The notes: a model not told the origin generated them from the sequence alone. Counted from the first letter of the stretch, positions 15,329-23,802 are shown. The stretch is 64,000 nucleotides of DNA from CANKHA01 sp963750965 (GCA_963750965.1 CAVVSK010000019.1:62001-126000), one strand, 5' to 3'. Program-made: numbers and translations.

Positions 15329-17053
15329 ATGCAAACTTTGAAATGGAAGACAGCATCCGCTGTCACGGCGTTAAGCATTTGCGTTATCGGGGCCGGAGGC
15401 ATCAACGCCCAAGCGGCCGTCACGTCAGAGAAACAACAAGCCGAGCAGGCATCGGGTGTGTTGACGATGCCCGCAGGCGACTCCAGATCGGCCGCCGCAG
15501 AGTCCGCCGGCGACGCAGTGAATGAAGCTCCGCGTCTGAGTGCAATACCCGATGCCGAACTGGAAAAGCTGAAGAATCTTCCTGGCGATGCCGATGACGG
15601 CGCAGAGAGCATGGATGAAGAGCCGGCATCGACACCGGATCAATCACCCGAAGTGATCTCGATCAACTGCGCGATGAACGGGGGCACCGGCAGCGCGCCG
15701 TCAGATGTTCACGGTGCGGCAACCCCGACCAATATCATCGAAGTGACGAACAGCGACATCATGATCAAGAACAAATCGAATTGCGCCCTTGTCAGTTCGA
15801 TGTCGCTGAAGACCTTCTTTGGTGGTTTTGCAATCCCGGCCGCAGAGACCCTGTTCGACCCTCGTGTCGTATATGATCGTCTGGCAGGCCGCTGCATCGT
15901 CACCGTTGAGTCGCGAAACAGCGGCAATACAGATCAGTTTCTCTACGTCGCCTCTTCGCGGACCAGTTCCTGCACTACCTGGCGGCGCATCCGCTTCGTC
16001 CTCAGTCGGGCGAGTACCGGCAGTCTCTTCTGTAAGGCCTCCGCCGCCAACTTCTACGATTTTCCCAATCTCGGCTATAACAATACGAGGGCTGTCGTCA
16101 CCTCGAACAACTTCACCAGTCGAACCGGCTCCTTCCTCCAGGCTACGCTGCTCTCGATCGACAAAGTAGCGCTGCATGGGACGGCGCCGGTCTTCGCCAG
16201 GTGTTTCCGCGGCGGAAGCTTGCCCTTCTCCATGGCGCCGGCGATTCAAGGCGATTTCGGCTCGTCCATGTTCATCCTTTCTACCGGTGCCGGGAGCGGG
16301 TTCACCATCCGCCGGCTGAGGCTCACGTCTTCCGGGTCGGGCTCGGGCATAGCTGATACGTTGACCTCGCTTTCCAGCATTCTTATTCCATTCTGGACCG
16401 CACCGCCCGATGCGCCCCAGCCCAACCTCCAAAAACTCGACACGCTGGATGGCCGCTTCCAATCGGCCTCGAAGCAGATCTTCGGCTCGCTCTGGAACGT
16501 TCACACGGTCAATTCCAGTGGTCGCGCGGTCGTGCGTCTTTACAAGGTCTCGACCTCGGGAAGCTTGCTGTTCCGGCGCACGTTGGCAACAGCTCAAACC
16601 GGCTGCACCGGCACCGACCACGTGTTCAATCCCTCGATCGATACCAACTCGACGGCGCCGGGCGCGCTTGCATTCGTCACGGCTTCGCGGACCTGCCCGT
16701 CCGGAGGTGCGATCGGCAGGGCAGCCCACCTGGTCTTCAGAGGCCCAAACTCATCAAGCACGGGCTGGGTGTTCAATACGATTGGGACCTCACCCGACCA
16801 GTTCAGGATTCTCGGCGGGAGCGCAGGCACCAGACCCTGCAACACGACCGGGACCGGCTTCCGAGGGTCATGCCGCTGGGGCGACTACTCCTCGACCCAG
16901 ATCGATCCATCGGCTCCGACGGACGCGTGGAGTTTCAATCAGCTGGTCAGGACCGGTTCGTTCGGCGGCTCGCAGTCCCAGTTCAACTGGAACACGCGTG
17001 CCGGGCGCGACACGCCGGTAATAATAACGGGCGTAGCCCAAGCTGGTCGTTGA
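15329..17053 (+). CDS. Large secreted hypothetical protein (574 aa)
   Basis: From the ATG at 15329 the protein has a signal peptide (MQTLKWKTASAVTALSICVI, cut near AQAA). An acidic low-complexity spacer (about 25-110) follows, then a beta-rich domain with repeated blades such as DPRVVYDRLAGRC, FPNLGYNNTRAVV and DHVFNPSIDTN. This pattern fits an exported beta-propeller-like protein rich in cysteine pairs. The longer frame from 15227 lacks a signal at its start. A strong terminator follows. No enzyme motif recognised; possibly surface- or matrix-associated. Confidence 0.65.
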   Translation: MQTLKWKTASAVTALSICVIGAGGINAQAAVTSEKQQAEQASGVLTMPAGDSRSAAAESAGDAVNEAPRLSAIPDAELEKLKNLPGDADDGAESMDEEPASTPDQSPEVISINCAMNGGTGSAPSDVHGAATPTNIIEVTNSDIMIKNKSNCALVSSMSLKTFFGGFAIPAAETLFDPRVVYDRLAGRCIVTVESRNSGNTDQFLYVASSRTSSCTTWRRIRFVLSRASTGSLFCKASAANFYDFPNLGYNNTRAVVTSNNFTSRTGSFLQATLLSIDKVALHGTAPVFARCFRGGSLPFSMAPAIQGDFGSSMFILSTGAGSGFTIRRLRLTSSGSGSGIADTLTSLSSILIPFWTAPPDAPQPNLQKLDTLDGRFQSASKQIFGSLWNVHTVNSSGRAVVRLYKVSTSGSLLFRRTLATAQTGCTGTDHVFNPSIDTNSTAPGALAFVTASRTCPSGGAIGRAAHLVFRGPNSSSTGWVFNTIGTSPDQFRILGGSAGTRPCNTTGTGFRGSCRWGDYSSTQIDPSAPTDAWSFNQLVRTGSFGGSQSQFNWNTRAGRDTPVIITGVAQAGR

Positions 17054-17075
17054 GCGGGGCTGCATAAGTTTCTTT

Positions 17076-17104
17076 AGGGGCGCCGCACCGGCGCCCCTTT
17101 TTTG
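17076..17104 (+). terminator. Intrinsic terminator of the large secreted protein gene
   Basis: GGGGCGCCG (17077-17085) pairs with CGGCGCCCC (17089-17097) around a 3-nt loop, followed by seven Ts, 23 nt after the stop. Confidence 0.85.
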
Positions 17105-17170
17105 TGACTGAAATGCCGATTGAAAGACAGATGTTCAGTGTTCACCGAAAGGCCAGCTAGGATTGGTCCG

Positions 17171-17482
17171 ATGACACGACCTTGCTATCTGGAAGCGGCG
17201 GACCGGCAAAGCGCGCGGCTGGTATTTTTCGTCTTGTCCAGTTTGGCGCTGCTGACAATCTTTGCGGCCGATAGTGTTTTTGCGCAGGCGGGAGGCGCGC
17301 CTGTGGTCATTGAAACCGGAAAGGCGCAAAGCGGGCGGCAAACGACAGGTCAGGAAGGGTCGAACAGGCGCGCGCAGGACCGGCAAGGTCCCGGCCGGCG
17401 AGTTGAAGAGGCTCCGTATCCTGGAACGCTTGGAGGCGCAGGCGAGCTTCAACGCCTCAAACGCTCGCCTGGCACCAAGTAG
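17171..17482 (+). CDS. Doubtful small exported protein
   Basis: A frame from ATG 17171 has a hydrophobic segment like a signal peptide (VFFVLSSLALLTIFAADSVF, then AQAGG). After about residue 55 the composition becomes arginine/glutamine/glycine-rich and unconvincing, while another frame looks more protein-like, so a frameshift or decay is possible. No family recognised. Confidence 0.25.
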   Translation: MTRPCYLEAADRQSARLVFFVLSSLALLTIFAADSVFAQAGGAPVVIETGKAQSGRQTTGQEGSNRRAQDRQGPGRRVEEAPYPGTLGGAGELQRLKRSPGTK

Positions 17483-17590
17483 CGTTCGCAAGCGCCTTGC
17501 CTTCGCGGTAGTCAAAACCTTCACGATTGAAGATGGCGAGGCTAGCGACATGCCGCTACGGCGCTTCGCGATTTGGTCGATGCTGAAACG

Positions 17591-17608
17591 GTGGTAGCGG
17601 GGACTGGA
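17591..17608 (+). other. Putative distal attachment site (attL/attR), copy of tRNA-Met 3' end
   Basis: GTGGTAGCGGGGACTGGA here is identical to 49205-49222, the 3' end (with CCA) of the minus-strand tRNA-Met gene, in the same orientation. The flanks are unrelated. This is the direct repeat expected when an element integrates in the 3' end of a tRNA gene. The intact tRNA with recombinase remnant is at the other end. Confidence 0.55.
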
Positions 17609-17762
17609 ATTAGGCTAGCCCGCCACCTGCCGACATACTCATTCCGCGTCCCTGAATGTCCAGAGCGTGTGAGCCAACGGTGACGCATTAACGCAACATG
17701 GGATGCGCAATTTTCAGCGCGGTTTGTAATTCGCAGTTTGGCAGAGCATATCTAATAGGTGG

Positions 17763-17990
17763 GTGAGTGCCAGCACCTTAAAAACGCGATCTTACCGGGT
17801 GGGCATCCGGACAAGCCCCGCGCCGATCACCCGCGTTAAACTGGTTTTCCGGCAAATCACCGCCGATCTGGTGAAAATAAAAATCCCCGATGAAACGGGG
17901 GCGCGCGGGATTGCCGATTCAATGTCTATTGGGGATCTTAAATCTGAATGCCTCTCATTCTTTGCAACATGCCTCCGTCGCTGGCGCTAG
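17763..17990 (+). CDS. Possible small protein upstream of DUF5681 gene
   Basis: A GTG-started 75-codon frame ending 8 nt before the DUF5681 gene, on the same strand. The C-terminal half (ITADLVKIKIPDETG) looks protein-like. No family recognised and the ribosome-binding site is weak (GGTGG). It may be the first gene of the small cluster 17763-18891. Confidence 0.35.
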   Translation: MSASTLKTRSYRVGIRTSPAPITRVKLVFRQITADLVKIKIPDETGARGIADSMSIGDLKSECLSFFATCLRRWR

Positions 17991-17998
17991 GGTGAACA

Positions 17999-18412
17999 AT
18001 GCCGTTTGAACCGGGCAAAAGCGGCAACCCTGCCGGACGGCCTGCGGGCTCTCGAAATGCCGCAACGCTGGCGATGGATGCTCTAATTGATGGCGAGGCC
18101 GACGCGATCACCCGCAAGTGCATTGAGCTAGCGAAAGGTGGCGACGGTCCCGCCTTGCGGCTTTGCATGGAACGGCTCGGGCCGCCACGCAAAGAGCGAT
18201 CCGTCAGCTTCGCAATGCCGGGAATCGAAAAGCCCGCCGATTGCATCACCGCAATGGCTGCGATCTTTAAGGGCGTGGCTGATGGCGAACTCACGCCAGG
18301 CGAAGCGGAGTCGCTGAGCAAGATACTGGACGGCTACAAGCGGACGGTTGACCTGGTTGACCTTGCCGCAAGGATCGAAACGCTGGAGCAGCAAACAGGG
18401 AAACGGCAATGA
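17999..18412 (+). CDS. DUF5681 protein
   Basis: The N-terminal FEPGKSGNPAGRPAGSRNAA is the defining motif of DUF5681, a small basic domain common in prophages and integrated elements of alphaproteobacteria. The rest is helical (137 residues) and ends in a coiled-coil LAARIETLEQQTGKRQ. Its stop overlaps the start of the next gene (ATGA), so the two are translated together. The function is not established; a DNA-packaging or regulatory role has been guessed for such genes because of where they occur. Confidence 0.8.
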   Translation: MPFEPGKSGNPAGRPAGSRNAATLAMDALIDGEADAITRKCIELAKGGDGPALRLCMERLGPPRKERSVSFAMPGIEKPADCITAMAAIFKGVADGELTPGEAESLSKILDGYKRTVDLVDLAARIETLEQQTGKRQ

Positions 18413-18657
18413 ACCTAGAGGCCAGAGTGAGCAAGCTAGAGGCGGCAACCGAAACGCGGGCGCCCATCACCATTTGGGCCGATGACAAGACGCCTGAGCA
18501 GATAGAGGCTGAGATTAAAGAGCGTGGCGGCAGCACTGGCCGGCGCGTGTTGCTGATAGGCTGGAAAGCCCCGTCACCCCAACATGAAGCAGCTGCACCT
18601 TCAAACGCTGTCTGGATCGCGACCGGCGTTCCTCGCGCGACTCCTCACGATTGCTAA
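18409..18657 (+). CDS. Small coiled-coil/beta protein (82 aa)
   Basis: Starts MNLEARVSKLEAATE, a short coiled coil, followed by ITIWADDKTPEQIEAEI and a strand RRVLLIGWKAP. It overlaps the DUF5681 gene by 4 bases. The 3' part is duplicated as fragments at 28268-28363 and 35283-35399. The following gene at 18673 has the same layout. Function unknown; probably a structural or scaffold protein of the same element. Confidence 0.65.
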   Translation: MNLEARVSKLEAATETRAPITIWADDKTPEQIEAEIKERGGSTGRRVLLIGWKAPSPQHEAAAPSNAVWIATGVPRATPHDC

Positions 18658-18672
18658 AACAGGAAAAGAACA

Positions 18673-18891
18673 ATGAGCGGATATAACTCGACACTCGGCG
18701 TTCGTGTGCGGAAACTGGAGCTGGCCAGCGGCGGCGGCAATCAGAAAATATATTCTGGCAGGATCATCGCCCGCGACGAGGCGGACAAAGAACGGCAGAT
18801 TGCGGAGCTGTTGGCGGCTGAAACAATTACGCCGGATATGATGGTTGTTTGTCGGATGATTGTTCCGTCTGGCGCAGCCACTGGGAACTGA
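18673..18891 (+). CDS. Small coiled-coil protein (72 aa)
   Basis: Same layout as the preceding gene: a short N-terminal heptad segment (VRVRKLELASGG), then a strand and a helix (RDEADKERQIAELLAA). It follows by 15 nt with the purine stretch AGGAAAAGAA before the ATG, so it belongs to the same operon. Function unknown. Confidence 0.6.
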   Translation: MSGYNSTLGVRVRKLELASGGGNQKIYSGRIIARDEADKERQIAELLAAETITPDMMVVCRMIVPSGAATGN

Positions 18892-18928
18892 GGCAGACGC
18901 GGAGCATGGTCGAACGGATCCAGCAAGA

Positions 18929-18994
18929 ATGGCTGAACTGAAAGGTCAGAAGGCCGCAGCGTTTAATCAGCGACAATCGAAGACTGATTTGTAG
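18929..18994 (+). pseudogene. 3' end of a lost YadA-like gene copy
   Basis: Encodes AELKGQKAAAFNQ, the same ending as the intact YadA-like gene (ALKGQKAAALNQ at its 3' end, before 20056). The following 80 bases are also almost the same as those after the intact gene. It shows a former upstream tandem copy of which only the tail is left. Confidence 0.65.
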
Positions 18995-19069
18995 CCTTTG
19001 GCTCCGTCGTTGCTAGACTGGGCGTTCGGTGCCCCCGCGCCGCAGGGGGCCGCAACCCAGGGGGCTGCC

Positions 19070-20056
19070 ATGTCTTCCATCCGCCTAACTCTTGGCTTTC
19101 ATCGCGTCATACTGTCGGCCGGTTTCGCTATCGCAATTCTGAGCCTAAGCATGCCGCCAGCGGCAGCCTTCGTTTGTGGTGGGAGTTCAAATGGGGGCGA
19201 GCCCCAGTCTGGAGGTGGCGCCAGCGCAACGGGAAGGGTAGGTGTTGCTTGTGGAACCGCAAGTCACGCCGATGGGAATGAAACCACGGCGTTCGGGGCT
19301 TTTGCCTCTGCCTTAGGCATTAATGCTACGGCTCTAGGAACCCGATCTGGGCCGCGTGGAGCAGTCAGCGGTGCCACCAATATCGGCAACCTTTCCGGAT
19401 TTGAAGGGGCCGGCATTTACTCAACCGCGCTCGGTGCTGGTATATTTAGTCCCCAGGCGCCGCACGCGCTGGGCGACTACAGCATCGCCATTGGCGGCGG
19501 CGATGGGAGTAACCCCTTCGGAAAGGCGCTTAATGGCGCGCACTCGAACCGTTTCTTGAGCATTGCGCTCGGCAATGCATCTGTGGCCGATTCCGATTTC
19601 GGGATGGCGTTCGGCTTCAACGCCAAGGCGGGGAGCGGGCTAGGCCCAATCGGCCCCATCGCCATCGGCCCGGACGCCAAGGCCACCCTGACCAATGCCA
19701 CCGCCTTGGGTCGCTTCAGCTCCGCCACTGCCGCGAACACGACGGCACTTGGAAGTGGCAGCAGCGCAAGCCAAAACTCTTCCGTCGCGCTTGGCAGCAA
19801 TTCGGTGGCCAACGTCGCTAACACTGTTTCGGTCGGCAATACGAACCTGAGACGGCGCATCATGAATGTCGCCCCCGCCGTTGCAAACAGCGACGCTCCT
19901 ACTCTCGGCCAGGTAAAGAACATAGCGACGGCGGCGGCTGAGACTGCCAACGCCGATCTTCAGCGAGACGTGGCAGAGTTGCGGGCACTGGTGAAACAGC
20001 AGCAGCAAGAGCTTGCCGCGCTCAAAGGCCAGAAGGCCGCTGCGCTTAACCAGTGA
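19070..20056 (+). CDS. YadA-like head/stalk protein without membrane anchor (328 aa)
   Basis: From ATG 19070 a signal peptide is followed by about eight left-handed head repeats of the trimeric autotransporter type (STALGAG, SIAIGGG, SIALGNASVA, TTALGSGSSA, SVALGSNSVA). The neck VSVGNTNLRRRIMNVA comes next, then a short coiled-coil stalk (DLQRDVAELRALVKQQQQEL). The roughly 70-residue YadA beta-barrel anchor is absent, so it would be exported to the periplasm but not displayed in the usual way. It lies between remnants of two more copies. GGGGGC precedes the ATG. The longer frame from 18998 lacks a signal at its start. Confidence 0.75.
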   Translation: MSSIRLTLGFHRVILSAGFAIAILSLSMPPAAAFVCGGSSNGGEPQSGGGASATGRVGVACGTASHADGNETTAFGAFASALGINATALGTRSGPRGAVSGATNIGNLSGFEGAGIYSTALGAGIFSPQAPHALGDYSIAIGGGDGSNPFGKALNGAHSNRFLSIALGNASVADSDFGMAFGFNAKAGSGLGPIGPIAIGPDAKATLTNATALGRFSSATAANTTALGSGSSASQNSSVALGSNSVANVANTVSVGNTNLRRRIMNVAPAVANSDAPTLGQVKNIATAAAETANADLQRDVAELRALVKQQQQELAALKGQKAAALNQ

Positions 20057-20152
20057 GGCCGTCGGAAGACCGGATTGTAGCCTTGGCTTTTCCGTGGCTA
20101 GATTGGCGTTCGGTGCCCCCGCGCCGCAGGGGCCGCAACGCAGGGGGCTGCA

Positions 20153-20290
20153 ATGACGTACCTTCGTTTGACTGTTGCCTGGCGTCCCATCGCGTCGGGG
20201 CCACTGCACGCGGTAATTACACAACGGCCATCGGTAATTTTGCTGGCAATTATGACATGGTGGTAGGGGCAATCTATCTCGGTACACTAG
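20153..20290 (+). pseudogene. 5' and head fragment of another YadA-like copy
   Basis: The sequence before it (20060-20155) repeats that before the intact gene (18995-19072). It starts MTYLRLTVAW like MSSIRLTLGF, then shifts frame. Another frame gives GATARGNYTTAIGNFAGNY, a head repeat. After about 20290 the similarity stops at a GC-rich hairpin. Confidence 0.6.
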
Positions 20291-20298
20291 CAAGGAAA

Positions 20299-20323
20299 AG
20301 CCCGCCGCGACGTGCGGCGGGCT
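20299..20323 (+). repeat. GC-rich hairpin, also at 20697 and 24121
   Basis: AGCCCGCCGC and GCGGCGGGCT form a 10-bp stem around GACGT. Close copies lie at 20697-20720 and 24125-24150. In this copy and that at 24125 it stands about 100 bases upstream of leader elements C and D; the third copy follows the gene at 20472. It may act as a terminator, but no clear T-run follows. Confidence 0.5.
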
Positions 20324-20414
20324 GGAGGCGGTTGCGGTTGCGGTTTTGATTTAGCTCGCTATCTGCGGATGAAAGGCGCACAGTTCGCCATCACCGGCCA
20401 AAACTAACAACAAC

Positions 20415-20467
20415 GGGCATCGGTGACTGAGAGACGCAACCGCGCTCCTGCCTGTACGCAGGGAGGC
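20415..20467 (+). promoter_or_regulatory. Leader element, copy C
   Basis: GCATC-GGTGACTGAGA-GACGC forms hairpin P1 with one A-C mismatch. P2 pairs CTCC with GGAG and TGC with GCA (one bulged G), so the AGGGAGG ribosome-binding site of the gene at 20472 is in the stem. The loop of P1 is unchanged from the other three copies. Confidence 0.65.
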
Positions 20468-20471
20468 CATC

Positions 20472-20678
20472 ATGCGTAGCAATCTAAAGCGTGTGTACGA
20501 GTTCCCAACGTCACTCGATCAACGGATTGAGATCGTAGAGAGGGAAATCGATAGGCAAACAGCCCTGATTGCCAACCTTACGAGGTATGGCCATGGGACC
20601 ACAGTCGCCAACACGCGAATGGTCTATTTGCTAACAACGATCAACGATCTTCTGCAGACGAAAATCGAAGCAAGTTAG
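20472..20678 (+). CDS. Small helical protein, MRSNL family (68 aa)
   Basis: Starts MRSNLKRVYEFPTSLDQRI, then a long charged helix (VEREIDRQTALIANL) and a second helix ending in TINDLLQTKIEAS. Preceded by leader element C. A truncated relative with the same start follows leader copy D (24289), and a 3' relative lies at 3203-3289. No named family; no membrane segment. The start is fixed by the AGGGAGG sequence 5 nt upstream. Confidence 0.65.
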   Translation: MRSNLKRVYEFPTSLDQRIEIVEREIDRQTALIANLTRYGHGTTVANTRMVYLLTTINDLLQTKIEAS

Positions 20679-20743
20679 GCCCGCTTCATTTTGTCAAGCC
20701 CGCCGCGACGTGCGGCGGGGCCCCCCGTTCTTTGCGGTTCGAA

Positions 20744-20953
20744 TCATCCGCGACCGGTGCCCTTTCCACGAGTTGCCCGCGCGGTGTCTAGCTGCGCAGA
20801 GACCTTTTCCTCTTCTTGTTCTGCGTTCGCAGCCCGGCGAACGTATCGCTCCGCAGCTTGCCGGGCCAAAGCTGCATCGCTTGGGCTGCTCATTAGTCCT
20901 GCTATTGCGAGGCAAAGCTCCGCCTGCCGCCGCAGATACGCTGCGTCCACCAT
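20744..20953 (-). CDS. Small helical protein (69 aa)
   Basis: Two-helix small protein (AAYLRRQAELCLAIAGLM, then AERYVRRAANAEQEEEKV) of the class seen at 933, 3395, 11918, 23587, 23871 and 31829. The C-terminus is basic and glycine-rich. Convergent with the MRSNL gene; a GC-rich hairpin between them could end both. Function unknown. Confidence 0.6.
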   Translation of the reverse strand: MVDAAYLRRQAELCLAIAGLMSSPSDAALARQAAERYVRRAANAEQEEEKVSAQLDTARATRGKGTGRG

Positions 20954-21162
20954 TTCGGCACTTTCTTTCGTAGATGGGCCTGCGAGAGCACTTTTGCGCT
21001 CAGTACCGAATACGCGGCTTCTTTAGGTCCAAAAGACCAACGGTCTACAATCAACCACCGAGACAGTGTTTGGTTCCGAACATAGGGAAGGGGGGCACGG
21101 CTACACCTTTTTCTTGATTTACCTGTCGACTGGTCGAAGATTTTATAAGCGCTGTTGCGAAG

Positions 21163-22242
21163 TTATTTCGGTAGCGGATCGCGCAAATTATCGTCGGGCT
21201 GTTTTATTTCGCCGCGCCGGAGCTGTTTGACCGCCTGCAGCAGCGAACGCGCGGCATTGCGCGTCTGTTCCTGCACAGCCGTATCCCTGTCCAGCGCGTC
21301 GTGGCTTGTCGCATAGGGCTCCATGTATCCGATATAGGTACCAAGTTGCGATAAATGCCCTGCCTCGATCAGGCCCATATCGGTGAGCCAACTGGCCAGA
21401 CCGGTTCTCACCGTGCGCGCGCCGGTGGCATCGCCATGCACCACCACTGAAAATACCCTGCCAGCCAGATGACGTGGATAATGCCAGCCATCGAGCTCCA
21501 GTTTTTTCGCCAATTCCGGTTTCTTACCTTGCGTCGATGTCGGGTCCGGATTGCCGCCGTCGGCGCAGACCAGACGGTCGATCATCAGCTTCAATACGCT
21601 TGATGGTTGATACCAGTTGACCGGAGAGACAATCATGATGCCATGCGCCGCCGCCCACATCGGATAGATGTCGTTCATCCAATCTTGCACCTGCCCTAGC
21701 GCATGGTTGGGATAGCAGGAGCAGGGCCAATGACAGAGCGGCATTGCCGTGGAGACGCAGGTCTTGCATGGAAAGATGCGACGGCCGTATTCGGAAATCA
21801 GCCGACTTAAATCCAATAGCTCGATTTCCAAGCCTTTCTCCCGCTCGAAAACCTCGTGCGCAAGGGCCGCGAGGCGCCAAGTCTTAGAGGTTTCGCCCGG
21901 ACAACTATGCTCGCTGCGAGCGGCACCATTGATCAGCAGAATGCGCGAAGGTGAAGCGGGATCTTTCTGCCTGCGCTCTGCTTCCTTTACCCTGCCGCTG
22001 GCCTCGATCCATTCGACCGACAACTGATAGTTAGGATCGACATAGCCGGGACCTGCGGGTTGGGTGTGCGGAGCCTTCCGGTAGTTGCTGTAGCCCTGCC
22101 AGGCGGCTTCGACAATCCTATCGACATCTCTTCGGATGCCGTCGAAGGCGGGGTCGGAAAACTGTTGCTGCATACGCTGTGAAAACTGCTCGCGCGTCAG
22201 CTCAACGCCGGGCATTTCCTTGCGAATGTCGAGTTTCGGCAT
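21163..22242 (-). CDS. NADPH-dependent FMN reductase-like flavoprotein (359 aa)
   Basis: A flavodoxin-like FMN_red domain occupies about residues 95-290: ILLINGAARSEHSCPG (phosphate loop for FMN), a helix, then PMWAAAHGIMIVSPVNWYQPSS and the conserved VVVHGDATG. The N-terminal 90 residues are helical and unusual for the family, which is mostly 180-220 residues. The cysteine-rich CKTCVSTAMPLCHWPCSCYP segment is reminiscent of iron-sulfur flavoproteins that carry a compact cysteine motif, so it may bind a 4Fe-4S cluster. Likely a cytoplasmic quinone or flavin reductase. It stands alone. Confidence 0.75.
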   Translation of the reverse strand: MPKLDIRKEMPGVELTREQFSQRMQQQFSDPAFDGIRRDVDRIVEAAWQGYSNYRKAPHTQPAGPGYVDPNYQLSVEWIEASGRVKEAERRQKDPASPSRILLINGAARSEHSCPGETSKTWRLAALAHEVFEREKGLEIELLDLSRLISEYGRRIFPCKTCVSTAMPLCHWPCSCYPNHALGQVQDWMNDIYPMWAAAHGIMIVSPVNWYQPSSVLKLMIDRLVCADGGNPDPTSTQGKKPELAKKLELDGWHYPRHLAGRVFSVVVHGDATGARTVRTGLASWLTDMGLIEAGHLSQLGTYIGYMEPYATSHDALDRDTAVQEQTRNAARSLLQAVKQLRRGEIKQPDDNLRDPLPK

Positions 22243-22365
22243 GGCAAGCGCTGGCCTGAAAGGAATGTCCTAAGACCATAAGTCGGGAAGAAACCAAACA
22301 GTTGCTACCCTTCCTTCGCCGCTGGGGGATTTCGGTGCTGCGGCTGAGCGCCCGAGCAGATCGCG

Positions 22366-22437
22366 GCCGTGGTCACTCGCAACGTTGCCGCTGGAGCCAC
22401 GATGGTTGGGCAACACGGCCCGTCGGATTTCGAACCA
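22366..22437 (+). pseudogene. 3' fragment of the O-acetyltransferase gene
   Basis: Closely matches 13676-13747 of the intact acetyltransferase gene (GCTGGAGCCACGATGG and GGCCCGTCG runs) with a few changes, including a one-base insertion in the GGTTGGGC stretch. Nothing upstream resembles the rest of the gene. Confidence 0.6.
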
Positions 22438-22471
22438 TTTATCGACGCGTATGGAGCGATCTACGCCGCGG

Positions 22472-22768
22472 CTAAGCTGCGCGAGCTTTCTTAGATCTCC
22501 GCATCGTGCGGCGCGAGCGTTGTTTCTTGCGAGCGATTCGGGTTCTGCTCGAGCTTCCCACCAATGTGTTGCGCAAAGTGCCTGCGGCCGCTCCTGCGAC
22601 TGCTACTGCCGCCAACGCTGCCATTAAGTACTTTCGTTTGCCGGCGGCCGTAGCGGCCTTGCTTATACTGCGGCCAGCACCTTCGAGTGTGGTCGAGATC
22701 TTCTCGAGCAATTTGGTGGCTTGACGTTCAGCGATCGAGGAACTGCGCCGTACAGCCGATCTAGCCAT
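22472..22768 (-). CDS. Small basic membrane protein (98 aa)
   Basis: A basic N-terminal helix (RQATKLLEKISTTLEGAGRS) is followed by a hydrophobic segment (YLMAALAAVAVAGAAAGTL) and a strongly basic tail (RKKQRSRRTMRRSKK). It is probably a single-span inner-membrane protein with its tail near nucleic acid or the membrane surface. No family recognised. Confidence 0.5.
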   Translation of the reverse strand: MARSAVRRSSSIAERQATKLLEKISTTLEGAGRSISKAATAAGKRKYLMAALAAVAVAGAAAGTLRNTLVGSSSRTRIARKKQRSRRTMRRSKKARAA

Positions 22769-22875
22769 ATCTCTCTCCCAGCGTCAGGATGAACCGAAAT
22801 GCCTCGGCCCCGAGTGTTCTAATAGGAACGCAAGGTGCCGCTTAGCGTTCCGCGCATCGGAACCGCGGCTGTGCA

Positions 22876-23177
22876 GACAAGGGGGGCGTGGGAGGTCCGA
22901 ACTATACGTCGTCCTTCCACCTCGTCGGGGAAATCTTCGACAAGGTCTATAATCTTGGCGGTGTTCTGAGCGAGCCGTTGCGCGGGGTTCAAACCGTAAC
23001 TGTGCCGGCTGGCGGCGTCGCCATCACCGAATTCAAGCTCGATGTGCCCGGAAGTTTCACTCTGGTGGATCACGCATTGTCGCGCATGAGCGTGGGCTGG
23101 TGGGTATGCTCCATGTGGAGGAACCACCGAATCCCGAAATCTTCGACGGCAAGGTCGAACCGGGCTCCGGGCACTAG
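22876..23177 (+). pseudogene. 3' remnant of a copper nitrite reductase-like multicopper protein (nirK-like)
   Basis: Encodes GGPNYTSSFHLVGEIFDKVY, then QTVTVPAGGVAITEFKLDVPG and LVDHALSR, the C-terminal cupredoxin domain of NirK-type nitrite reductases, including the SSFHxxGEIFD copper-ligand region. After ALSR the frame shifts, and another frame continues ERGLVGMLHVEE to a stop at 23175-23177. The N-terminal cupredoxin domain is missing. So this is a truncated and frameshifted leftover. Confidence 0.75.
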
Positions 23178-23210
23178 CGCATATCAGGACCGGTTCGCTT
23201 GAGCCGAGCG

Positions 23211-23313
23211 GCGCCGTAGCGGGCATTCCGGACCGCCGCTTTGGGTCAGAAGCGGACATCCGGGCTAGCTTTCGGCACGTCTGCTTAGCGCCAAAAGCGG
23301 ACATAGGTACGGA
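23211..23313 (+). repeat. Dispersed palindromic repeat, internal part
   Basis: Contains AGAAGCGGACATCCGGGCTA and CTTTCGGCACGTCTGCTTAG, inverted relative to 6841-6957 and 25850-25962. The terminal TACTCATAAA part is absent. Confidence 0.55.
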
Positions 23314-23586
23314 CGGCATCTGGCTCTGGGGACTGGGTCCAGTGCTGGAAATACGCTTTTGTTGTCAGTGGACTTCGTTAGCCGGGTTTGACAGTCTAAC
23401 CCGCTGATTTGTGACGCCTAGGCGGGCCCGGCCCGGGGAGCCAACAAAACCAGCAACTTCTGAAACATCAGTCATCAGCTTAGACGGTCCGGGATACGCT
23501 AGGGGTGCGGGCTGGAAAAGCGCGTCGGCGGGCTTCAAGCGTGCCCGGCCTTACGTTATTATTGAAGGCGGATTGGATAAAAGACC

Positions 23587-23802
23587 ATGTTTGCCCCAAG
23601 CTATTTCAGTCAGCGGGCGGCTGAACTCGAGGCGATGGCGAAGGGGATTACCGACCTCGCCACCCGAGAAATGTGCCTCGAACTGGCGCGCCGTTTCCGT
23701 GACATCGCGAACGTGAAAAGCATCACGCAGCAATCCGACGCCGAAATCGTGAGCTTGGCCGAGCGCATGGTGGGGAAGGCCCCAGACGCTGATAAGCACT
23801 AG
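23587..23802 (+). CDS. Small helical protein (71 aa)
   Basis: Pattern SYFSQRAAELEAMAKGI, CLELARRFRDIANV and a C-terminal SDAEIVSLAERMVG, a member of the repeated two-helix class. The C-terminus resembles the fragment at 669-884. A GGCCGCCTCAGTTGGCGGC hairpin follows right after the stop, as after other small genes of the window. Function unknown. Confidence 0.6.
   Translation: MFAPSYFSQRAAELEAMAKGITDLATREMCLELARRFRDIANVKSITQQSDAEIVSLAERMVGKAPDADKH

Noticed and set aside
15701..16729. 342-codon minus-strand frame opposite the large secreted protein gene
   Set aside because: Composition is arginine/glycine-rich without domain features, while the plus-strand frame has a signal peptide and terminator.
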